Assembly (NCBI GenBank): GCA_029934165.1
Contig: JAOZMU010000011.1
Span: 1-20,749 of the forward strand
Direction of reading: 5' to 3'
From: Bacteroidales bacterium
GTDB taxonomy: Bacteria; Bacteroidota; Bacteroidia; Bacteroidales; JAOZMU01
DNA: 20,749 nucleotides
The position numbers and the translations under genes are program-made. Positions within the stretch are counted from its first letter, which is position 1. Each line of letters opens with the position of its first letter. Shown piece after piece: positions 7,939 through 19,900 of this stretch. A model generated the notes under the pieces. It ran no database searches. It was given only the letters and a program-made list of their open reading frames with translations, and was not told the DNA's origin.

Positions 7939-10900
7939 TCAAATTTTATCAAGAAATGACGTTAGCATCTCTGCATTTTTCTTTAAATTTGGATTTACGA
8001 ACATTTTGTCGTGCGCTCCAAAACCCTCGAAATTAAAATTAGCTTGCATAGAATAGTTTTTCCAACAATTAAAAATACCGCTATTTCCAGCCGAGGTTAT
8101 TAATTTGATACGAGTTTTAACTTTCCCATTATACTCAATTTTATTTAAGAACTGATTATATGCCTCTGATTTTTGAGCTATTTGCTTTCTAATCACCTGT
8201 CTTTCACCCTGATAACCTATTTGATTTAGATAATTTTCTATCAACTCCTCGCTAATTGTGTAATTTAGGGTAGAGCTTTTCTGACGAGGAATTGCGTCAA
8301 GAAGAATTAAACTTTTAATATTTATTCCTCTATCTTCCAGTTGTTTGGCAATTTCAAAAGCTAAATTACCACCAGCAGAATAACCGACCAAATAAATATC
8401 TTCTGTTTTTGATATTTTTGAAATATAAGAACACACATCTTCAATAAAACTCTCAGAGTCAACAAAATTAAAAGCGTAAAACGAAGAGCCAACTAATTTC
8501 GCAAACTCGTGATAAATAGCACCATAGCCAATTATTGGCGGAAAACTAAATATTCGTTTTCCATTACATTCATACAGGCAAATAGGCGTTATTTTTTCAT
8601 CTTTATTAGCAACAGCTAACCTCTCCAATAATTGAATTGGAGTTGGGCATTCAAAAAGTGAGGTTATTGGTAATGCAACATCAAATTCTTTTTGAATATA
8701 GGAAATTAACTGCATGGCTTTGAGACTATTACCACCGATAGCAAAAAAATTATCATTTAATTTTATTGAGCTATTAGGTAAAACCATTTTCCACGCATTA
8801 ATCATAGTTAATTGGCTAGTTGATAATTCTTTGTCCACAACGTACTCTTTGTCCATGGATTTTATTTGTGTTAATTCTCGTTTGTCAATTTTGCCATTAC
8901 TTGTCAAAGGAAATTCATTGATTTCAACAAAGTTTGTGGGCGTTAGATACGAAGGCAGTTTTGTTGCAATATATGTTTTTAGTGAGCTAATTTTCAGCAC
9001 CTTCTCTGCATAAAGAGTATAATAACAATATAAGTCTTTGTCTTGCAAAAGAACGCAACAATTTAATATGAAAGGATGTTGTAAGACACAATTTTCAATT
9101 TCGCCAATTTCAATTCGATAGCCATTTATCTTTATTTGACTGTCATTTCTACCTAAATATTCTATATCGCCATTTAGGTTTCGTCTTCCAATATCACCAG
9201 TCCGATAAATTCGAGTTTCCAAATTACGATTATGTGCTGTAAATTGTTTATTGGTAAGGTGTTGCCTATTGAGATACCCCCAAGCCAATCCTTTTCCTGA
9301 GATGCAAATTTCGCCAAAAACACCGTCAGGAACATCATGTCCACTTTCATCAAGAATAAATATTTGATAACCCGCAAGAGCTTTTCCTATTGGAATTTTA
9401 CCTTTTTCCTGTCCTGTTATTTCGTAACTTGTAGCGTCAATCGTAGCTTCTGTTGGTCCATAAACATTAGAAATTACAACTGAATTGGCATTTGGTATGT
9501 TGGAATAAAAACTTTGTAAATGACTAATTGACAGTGCCTCACCGCCAAGCAAAATTCTTTTCAGAGAAGTATGCTTTTTTTGTTTGTTTTGGAATAAAAC
9601 AGAAAAAAGTGAAGGCGTTAGTTTAATAAAATTTGTTTTACTATCGCATAAAAAATCATATAACTGCTGAGGACTCTTTCTAATGGTTTCGCCCGGAATT
9701 GTTAATATATTTCCAGAAAGAATTGGTGCAAAAATTTGATGAACAGACATATCAAAAATATAATTTACTAATAATGCAACTTTTACCGGAGTATTTAATT
9801 TTGTGTATTGAACAAAATCCAAATTCCGAATCAAATTAACAACAGAATAGTGCTTGATAACCACACCTTTAGGATTTCCGCTAGACCCAGATGTGTAAAT
9901 TAGATACGCAAAATTTTCTGGGTGCATTTTCGGAAAAGAACAAGAATATTGCTCACGATAAGAGCCATCTACTGAAATAAAGCTAATTGCATTATATGAA
10001 AGCCTGTACTTTTCTATTTCGTTTTCGTGGCATAATACCGTTTTGGCAGAGCAATCTTTGAATATAAACTCTTTACGTTCAAGTGGATGCGATTTATCAA
10101 TCGGAACATAAGCAGCTCCAACTCTAAGTGTAGAAATGATGGCTATTACCAAATATCTATTTTCGTCAGTAATTACGGGAATAAATTGATTATCAGTTGT
10201 TCCAATCTTTAAAAGATGAGAAGCCAGCGATAATGTTTTTTTACGCAATTCTTGATAAGTAATTGCTCCAAATTCATCCTCAATAGCAATATTATCAGGA
10301 GTTTGTGCTGCCTGAATGTCAAACAAACTTACCAAGTTTTCGTCTTCTTTGAAATCAAAAATAAAAGCTGGTTTTGGAATAGCTTGAATTTTTTCGCTAG
10401 GAATTAATATTTCTAAATCATCAATTTTGCTATCAAAACAAGTAAGAGTTGACGAAAGCAATAGATTAAAGTGATTGATAATCAGAGCTGCACGAGATTC
10501 ACTAAGTAAATCTGTGTTAAAATTAAACCAAAACGTAATATCGTTGTTTGATACTCCAAAAGTAAATGTCATGTCAAATTTAGCAAAACTATTTTCGATT
10601 TTAACACTTTCAAAATCAGTGTTTTGACGGTGTGTTTTGCTGTAATCATGAAACACCATAAGAACATCAAAAATTGCCGAACGGCTCAAATCTCGCTCAA
10701 CATTTAGTAAATCGACAACTTTATCAAATGGAAAGTCCTGATTACTAAAACAATCCGCAGTTTGACGATTTGATAATTTCAGAAAATCTGAAAACGGAAC
10801 ATCTCCTAATACATTGGAACGCAAAGCAATAGTATTTATGAATGCACCAATTGTTTTCTCGACCGATGGGTGTGTACGTCCTTCGACTGGTGTACCGATA

Positions 10901-13900
10901 ATTATCTGATTTTGATGTGAATAGCGATATAAAAAAACTTTTAGTACCGCATGGAGATACATAAAAATACTACAATCCAATTCTTTTGTTTTACGCTTAA
11001 TTTGATTAAGCACAACACTCTTAATTGTTGATTTTAAGGTCTTTCCGGCAAAAGTTTTGTAACTTTTCCTATTGTAATCGTAAGGAAATTCAAGCATAGA
11101 GATTTCACCAGAAAGTTCATTAAGCCAAAACTGTTTTTTATTTTCAAACAACTCACCACGAAGTTCGTTGTTGTGCCAGTTAGCAAAATCAACATAACGA
11201 GTAAAGGCATAAGGTTTTAATCTATTTTCAACAAAATACTCCTGAATTTCAGAAAGAAGAATTTCTACTGAAACTGCGTCACTAATAATGTGGTGAGTGT
11301 TTATTAATAATATTTTTCTTCCTGTTTTGGGTATTATTAACTTAACAACTAAAAGAGGAGGCTTATTTAGGTTAAATTCATGTTTAATAGCTTGTTTAAT
11401 AGTTGCTTGTATGGAACTATTGTCGCAAAATATTTGTTGAATTTCAATTTTAAGAAAATCCAGAAGTTTTGCAACAGGTTCTCCATTAACTAACTGAAAG
11501 CTAGTTCTAAATACATCATATTTTTCTATTATTGCAGACAAAGCTCTTTCCAATTTGCCTACTAAAAAATTTGTTGATACCCAAAATGCCATAGGTATAT
11601 TGTACGCATTACGTTCGCTTTCAAACTGAGATAATATCCAAATACGTTTTTGAGTAGCAGATAACTCGTAGTACTCCTGTTTTGGTAATGGCTCAATGTT
11701 TGAGTAGGAGTAAGTATTTGATGTAGAAATAATTTGTGCAAGCGCAGCTACGGTAGGTGTCGTGAAAACATCTTTAAACTGAATTTTAACTGAGAATTGT
11801 TGCCAAATTTGTCCAACTAATCTAATCGCTTGCAGGCTATTGCCTCCGATTCGGAAAAAATTATCAGTAATTTTTATATTATTATTGTTTAAAAGAACAC
11901 TCCACAGTTTTAGTAATTTCGTTTCCGTATTAGATTGGTTTTCAGAAAATTCAGTATATTCATTTTGTGTAGTTGAGGCTACAATTAGCAATTTCTTCTT
12001 ATCAATTTTTCCACTATTTGTCAAAGGAATTTTATTAATCTTGATATAACGGTTTGGAATCATATAATGAGGTAAGATATTTACCAATTCATTGTGTAGC
12101 CTATCATCGTTATACTCCTCAATATCTGATATATAAAAACCAATTAAAGTGCTATTTTCATTTTCTCCTACGGCGACAACTGTGGCATTCCGAATTTCTG
12201 GAATATTGCGCATATTCTCCTCAATATCAGATAATTCAATTCTAAAACCACTTACTTTGACTTGCTCGTCTTTCCTACCATAAAATTCTATTGTACCATC
12301 ATTTAACCAACGCCCGTAATCACCTGTACGATAGAGCCTTTCAGCCGGATTAAACGGATTGCTGACAAATTTATTGGAATGCAATTTACCTTCTCCTACA
12401 TATCCTGTTGATAATGTGTTACCTCCAATCAATATTTCTCCATAAACCAAAGGTGGAATAAGTTGTAAATCAGCACTTAATATTAATATTTGGGCATTAC
12501 TTAATGGCGTTCCAATTGGCACAATTTCTTGCAAAATTTTTGAATTTCGATTTAGAAAAAATTCAGTTACATCAACCGTTGTTTCTGTCGGACCATAAAC
12601 ATTTGAAATAGTGGTGTTTTGAGTTACATCTATCTCGTAGAAACGCTTGATTTGTCGCGTAGGGAGTGGCTCGCCTCCAATAATCAAATGCTTTGGAGTT
12701 TGAATGCCCGAAACAAGTTGATAACCAGTTATTAACACTTCAAGAAGTGAAGGCGTACCATCGGAAATTTCGATGAAATTATCGCTCAAAAATTCGACTA
12801 AAGATTGCGCGTTGAGTTTTGTTTCATCAGGCACAACAAACAATGTTCGCCCATTTAGTAGAGTGCTAAAAATCTGCTGAACCGAGGCATCGAAAGAAAC
12901 ACTTGCCATTAGTGCAACATTCTTAGTTTCAGGATATTTTGCGAATATTCGAGTTTCAAGTGATTCAATCAAATTAACCACCGACTGTTGCGAAATACTC
13001 ACTCCTTTCGGAACACCTGTTGTTCCAGATGTATATATTACGTACGCTTCTTTTGAGGGAGTAAAATATTGATTTTCAGAAATATTGTTCACAAGATTTT
13101 CGGAAATCAAAATTCTATTCACGTTATTCTGAGGCAGATTTTCGGTACTTTGAGTGTCCGTAAGAATAACACCTGCACGACAATCTTCCAACATGTATTG
13201 AATTCTTTTGGCGGGTAATGCGGAGTCAATGGGAACATACGCACAACCAGAGTATAAACAGCCTAAAATACTGGCAATCAACAGCTCATTACGCTGCATA
13301 CATATAGCCACTCTTTTCGCTGATTGTTGAGTTCTTATTATTAATGCAGCAATTTTTTTTGCTTTTGCTTTTAATTCACTGTATAATAAAGTCTTAACGC
13401 CAAATACTACAGCTTTTTCATTCGGATATTTATCTGCAATTTCTTCAAAAATATTAATAATATTTCCAGATGTTGTTTCTGGAGGTCTATTGGCACTTAA
13501 AGTATTCAAAATATGAGCTTTACAATTATCCGAACAAAGAGCAATTTCAGATATTTTTGAATGTGCGTTCCAGATTGTTTCATCAATGAAATACTTATAA
13601 CTATCTAATAAAGTGTCTATTGTCGAAGATTTGAATAAATCAGAATTATACTCAAGGGCAAGACTTAGTGTTTTGTCGTTTTCAGAAAAGGTAAACGATA
13701 AATCAAATTTTGAAGTATTATTTTCAAAATGAAACTCATTTGTTTTCATTTGGTTTATTGTAAAATCTTGTTTATCAAAGTTTTGCAAGGAAACCATTAC
13801 ATCAAAAACTGGATGTCTATCTGAGGGTTTTTCTGGAAATAAATCCTGCACTAATTTATCAAATGGATAGTCTTGATATTCAAGTACTTGTTCCATTTGA

Positions 13901-16900
13901 TTGCGTACTTCATTTACAATTTTCAAAAAACTATCACTAAAACTAAACTTTGTACAAATCGGAATTGAATTTACGAAACAACCAATAACATCCTCAGTGT
14001 CAATGTGTTGTCGTCCTGATACTGGTACACCACTAATAAATTCGGTTTGATTTGAAATTCGTGCTAACCATAAATTTGTTACAGCCAACAAAATTGTAAA
14101 AAGACTCGTTTCTTGACTGATAGCCAACTGTTTAGCTCTAACTAAGAAATTCTCTTCCAACTCAATTATTATTCTATCTCCAGCAAAAGTTTTATACAAA
14201 GGTCGTTTAAAATCTGTTGGCAATTGAGCGACAGGAATAGGCATTTGCAACTGATTTCTCCAGAACTTTTTATATTCAGATTCTCTTTTTTTAAGGTCAG
14301 TTATTTGCCATTCTGCGAAATCGACGTACTTGATATTTTCGGGTTGGGGTAATTTACCTGTATTGTAATAGTTTGCTACTTCTTGAATCAACTGGCGAAG
14401 CGACCAACCATCACAAATAATATGATGAATACAAAATACCAGCAGGTATTTATTATCATCGCATTTTATTATTCTAGCACGAAACAAAGACGTTTTTGAT
14501 AAATCAAATGGCAAATTTGTGATTTCATAAACCTTATTTTGTATTTCGGACTTTGATAATTTCCTACCGTAATCCACTAATTCACAAAAACTTTCGGACT
14601 TTGATGCAATCTCTTGAAATGGAACGTCATCTTGTTCGGTAAATCTAGTACGCATTATCTCGTGCCTTTCACTTACACGCAAGAATGCCTCGCTCAAAAG
14701 CGTAGTATCCAATTTCCCTAGTAACCAAATAGCAGAAGGAATATTATACGCATAACTTTCTGGGTGTAATTTCTGAAAAATCCAAAGACGCTCTTGCGCG
14801 AAAGACAATTTATTTAGTTTTTGTGATTTTATTCGTGGAATTTTTGTGAATTTTTGTGTTGTGGCAAGTCCTAGAAATTTTTGTAATGTACTGATTGTTG
14901 GGTTTTTAAACACATCGTACAAACGAATTTCGCAATTAAAAACTTTTCGTAGTCTCGACACTAATTGAATAGCCTTTAAACTATTTCCTCCCGAATGAAA
15001 AAAATTAGCATTCGAATCGTTTGGATAACGGTTTAAAACATCGTACCATACGTATTTAAGTTCCTTATTAACAACACCTAACGATTTAGTTTTTTCGTTA
15101 GTTTGAAGTAAACGAAGCTTATCAAAATCTGTTTTTCCGTTTTGCTTTTTTGGTAGTTTCTTTGCGAAAATATATTGACTTGGTAGCATATACGGAGGTA
15201 AAACCATGGAAAGTTTATTTCTCACCCATTCTTCAGAGCTTTTCTTTCCTGAATTTGTTACACAAAATGCCGAAATTGTTTTTTGTTTATCACTATTTTC
15301 GATAGCAACTACCTCAATATCGCTGAAAACTCCAATTTCATAAAGTTGCGATTTTATCTCCTGTAATTCAACACGATAGCCATTTATTTTGACTTGTTCA
15401 TCATTTCTTTTACAGAATACAATTTTGCCAAAATCATCAATGTATCCAGTATCTCCAGTACGATATATTATAGAATTTTTGTCAAAAGGCGATTCGACAA
15501 ATGAACTGTTGTTAACCATTTCATTATTAATATATTGACCAACTACTCCAACTCCTGCAATACAAATTTCGCCAACTACTTTCGGTGGCAATAAATTAAG
15601 GTCATTATCCAAAATATAAATTTGGGTGTTATCAATTGGTAATCCGATAGTTACAGGTGAGTTTATTGAACATTTTTCAAATAATACTTCGATGGTTGTT
15701 TCGGTTGGTCCGTAGTGGTTGTATAGTTCATAATTTTTCTCTAAAATGCTGTTTTTTAGATTATTATCTAATATATCTCCGCCTGAAATTATTGTTCGTA
15801 GCGTAGGCATAACTTCGTTTTGAGAAATAAATTCTCTTATAACAGTAGGCACAGTGTTAACTACTTGAATTTCATTGGAATTAATATAATTTGTGAAATT
15901 TTCTGACGAGGCAAATGTATTTTTATCTGGAATACAAATTGTTGCTCCGTGTATTAATGTGCCAAAGATTTGTTCTATTGAAGGATCAAAGATAAAATTA
16001 CTTAGTTGAGCAACATTGATGGCATTTTGTATATCATACTGTTTTCCAAACCATTGTAATACATTTATTATAGATTTTTGTTTAAATTTTAATCCTTTTG
16101 GAACTCCAGTTGTTCCAGATGTGAATATTACGCTGGCATAATTATTTGCCTCTGAAGAAAACTCAGAGCATTTTACATTTGCTACGTTTTTGTTGTCTAT
16201 TAGAATTATGCTTTCATCATTAATTTCGTTCAAATTATCCCGAATAATATCAGTTGTAAGCACTTTACATCCTGCGCTTTCCATCATTAATTTAATTCTG
16301 CTTGTCGGAAAATCGGGGGAGATTGGCATATACGCAGACCCATTTCGTAAAATACCCAAAATCGTCGCAATAGCAATTTCATTTGGGTCAGAAATAAAAC
16401 CAATTATTTCTGAATTATCAGGTTTTTTCTGGGCTATTATTTTCGCAATATTTATTGACAGTTGTCTCAATTCTGCATAACTCAAGTGTATTCCATTGTA
16501 TTTAAGAGCAATAGCATTTGGCGATTTTACCACTTGCGAATCGAACATTTGTACTAAATTGCAATTTTCTGGAAGTGAAATATTCTTACCTTGTATCTTT
16601 GTAATTAATTCATTTTTAACATTATACGACAACAAACTAAATTTGCTTATCTTCTGAAATGGATTTTCGACAATCTCATTTGTAAGATTTAATAAATGAG
16701 TAAAAAATGAATTAATTCTTCGAGCAGAAAATAGATTTGTGCAATATTCAATATTCAATTTTAACTGATTATCAAACTCATAGAATGAAAAAGTAATATC
16801 AAATTTGCTCGTTATATGTTTACGTCCGATTTCTTCTATTGTAATTCCTGCAAAATATGGCGAAGTAATTTCATTGTTTTGCAAAGCCACCATAATATCG

Positions 16901-19900
16901 AATATCGGCGACCTATCTGTACGCCGTTCAACCTCTAGCTCATCTATCATTAAATCAAGTGGATAGCTTTGAAAATCGAAGGCTTTAACGGTGTGATTAG
17001 AAATTTTGCGTATCAACTCAATAAAAGACTTATCGCCAGATAATTTTGTACGCAAAGGCAAGGTATTTACAAATAGACCGACCTGTTTTTCCAAATCTGC
17101 GTGATTTCTGCCTGAAACAGGAGTACCAATCGTAATGTCTTGAATATTAGTGTATTTATAAATAAAAATCTTGATTAATGTTTCCAGAAATACAAAAAGG
17201 CTTGCTTGATGCTGTTTGCTAATTTCTTTGATTTTTGCGGTAGTAGATTTCGGAAATTCAAAGGTAATAATATCTCCTTCGTTGCTTTTTTCGATTGGTC
17301 TAGGAAAATCCGCAGGTAAATCTACATGTCCAAGTTCGCCAGACAAGCTATTATGCCAAAATGCTTTAGCCTCAGGCATTTCTGTGATAATTTTATTTTG
17401 CCATGCAGCAAAATCTTTGTAACCAAAATTCAAAGTCTCAAATGAATCCAAACCATTTCTATAAAATTCGGATAATTCGTTTAATATCAAACCAATAGAC
17501 CAGCCATCGCTGATGATATGATGCATAACAATTGTCAGATACCATGTTTTTTGAGAAGTCCTAATGATTTGCACTTTCAGCAATGGCGAGCGTTCAAGAT
17601 TGAATGGTTTTTGAGCAAACTCATCAATAATCGCATTAATATTTATTTCTTTATTACTTTTATTCGTAAAATCAAGAATAGTAAAATCGCTATCACAGGT
17701 ATTTTTTACTATCTGTTTTGGCTTGTCATTATCAATTACTACGGACGTACGAAACGATTCATGTCGTTGAATTAATAATTCAAAAGCTTTTTCTAATTTA
17801 TTAAGGTTTAACTCTCCAGTTAGCTTTGCATTAATGATTTGATTATATGTAGAATCCTTTTTATCAAGACTTTGTAGGATAAACATTCTGCGTTGAGCGT
17901 GCGATAATTCATAGTTTGGCTGGTCTGGAAGTAATTCGATTTTTGAAATTTCGGCGGGAATTTTTTGCGCAATCAACTTGGCAAGTTCGCGAATACTAGC
18001 ATATTTGAATATTTCTTGAATTGATACGGCGGTATTTAGTTGTTTCTGAATTCTAATTCCAACTTTTGTTGCTTTTAGGCTATGTCCACCCAGTACGAAA
18101 AAATTATCATCTATGCTTTTTATTTTAATTTGCAATACATCTTCCCAAATGTTAGCTAGATGTTGTTCCAAAGGTGTTTGAGGTGCTACTATTTCCTGAG
18201 AATCAGAAGTTAAAACAGGTTTTGGTAATTTATTTTTATCTATTTTTCCGCTCATATTGAGAGGAAATTGCTCTAATTTCACAAAATATGTCGGAATCAT
18301 ATATTCAGGTTTTTCCAATGAAATCCACGCCTTTAGTTTTGGTGTCGAGATTTCTGTAACATTCTGATTTTGTGTAAAATATGATACCAATTCGGATATT
18401 TCTGCGTTTTTATTTACAACGGTAATTGCCTGTTGGATAGAATGATGACCTTCCAAGCGTATGTCGATTTCTTTTGTTTCTATTCTGTGTCCTCGTATTT
18501 TTACTTGGTTGTCGTTTCTTCCGACAAAAATGATATTTCCGTCAGGCTGCCAGAAAGCCAAATCTCCAGTTTTGTAAAGACGCAATTCCTTGTCCCAAAA
18601 TGGGTTGAAGAATCGACTTTGAGTTTCAGCACTATTACCCAAATATTGGCGTGCAATACCCATGCCAGCAATACAGATTTCGCCTGTAACCCCAATTGGC
18701 AAAATCTCGTCATTTTCGTCCAAAATAAATATTTTGCAATTTGATAAAGGTGCGCCTATCGGAACAAACTCAGTTTCAATATCGGGAACATAAGCCCAAA
18801 AAGTTGCGCATATTGTAGCTTCTGTCGGTCCATACCCATTGACAATTTGCATCTCTGAATTTAGTCGTGTAAAGCATTCCAATATTTCTGGTTTTATTGG
18901 TTCAACGCCGACAAGTAATTTATTTAATTTCAGGTCTTTACCAGCTAATTCTTCAGCCACTTCTTCAAGAATCGAAGGCGGGATATACGTGGTAGTTATT
19001 TTCTTTTCTGCAATATCTTGAGAAATTTTACTTATATCAAAAGATTGATTTTTATTATGTATTACTAATTTAGCTCCAAATGAAAGGGCGGTGCAAATCT
19101 CAAAGAGGCTAACATCGAAGGATAAACTTGTCAGAGCTAAAAAAACATCATTGCTATTTATCTGATTATTAAAGATTTCGGAGACAGAAAACACAAAATT
19201 ACAAATCGCCGAATGTTGTATAACGACTCCTTTTGGTTTGCCACTCGACCCTGAAGTGAAGAGGATATAGGCGCAATTGCTACTGTTGTGAATTGTCGAT
19301 GGCAGAGAAGATTCAAACTCATCAAGAGCCTTAATATCAAATTGATACTTGGTTTTATTTGTTATTTTTTGCTTTGCAATTTTTTTATCAAACTCTAAAA
19401 TAACATCGTAGCGAAACTTTGTTAACTCGTTATCAAGCGTACCTAATTTTGTGCTTTTTGTAACACTTTTTACGGAAGAAATTTCGCTCTCCAAGTCCTT
19501 GAAAAAGGTGAATGGAACAAACAATTCCTTGTGCCAATCCATTTTTGTACTATACTTATTTTTAGTATCTTGCGACTTAAACAAACGTAAATCCTCAAGT
19601 AAATCTTGTTTTTTCTCTAAATCTTGAATGTCGCCACAAAAAATAATTCCGTCATCAGTCAAGATTTTCTCTGCTGTTTTGATTACGTTTCTGAGGTAAT
19701 TATATCCTGCAAATGCTTGAATGACACTATTTATGATAATAATATCGAATTTTTTTCTTGGCAATTCGGATATTTGATGAGCGGCTAATGCGAATAGTTT
19801 TACTTCTGAAATATCTTTTCGATTTTTCAACGTATATCGCAGATTTTCAATGATTTTCGAGGATAAATCTGTTCCATAATATTCTGCTACATGTGGAGCA

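Noticed and set aside
7906..7953. Inverted arms CTTGATA/TATCAAG spanning the two convergent stop codons as a bidirectional terminator
   Set aside because: Only seven AT-rich base pairs across a 34-base loop, both arms within coding sequence; too weak to call.
8623..17940. Hidden epimerisation or dual condensation/epimerisation domains in the NRPS
   Set aside because: Each C domain is followed directly by an A domain, there is no extra C-like domain after any carrier, and no extended N-terminal HHxxxxxGD motif is seen, so all-L residues are expected.
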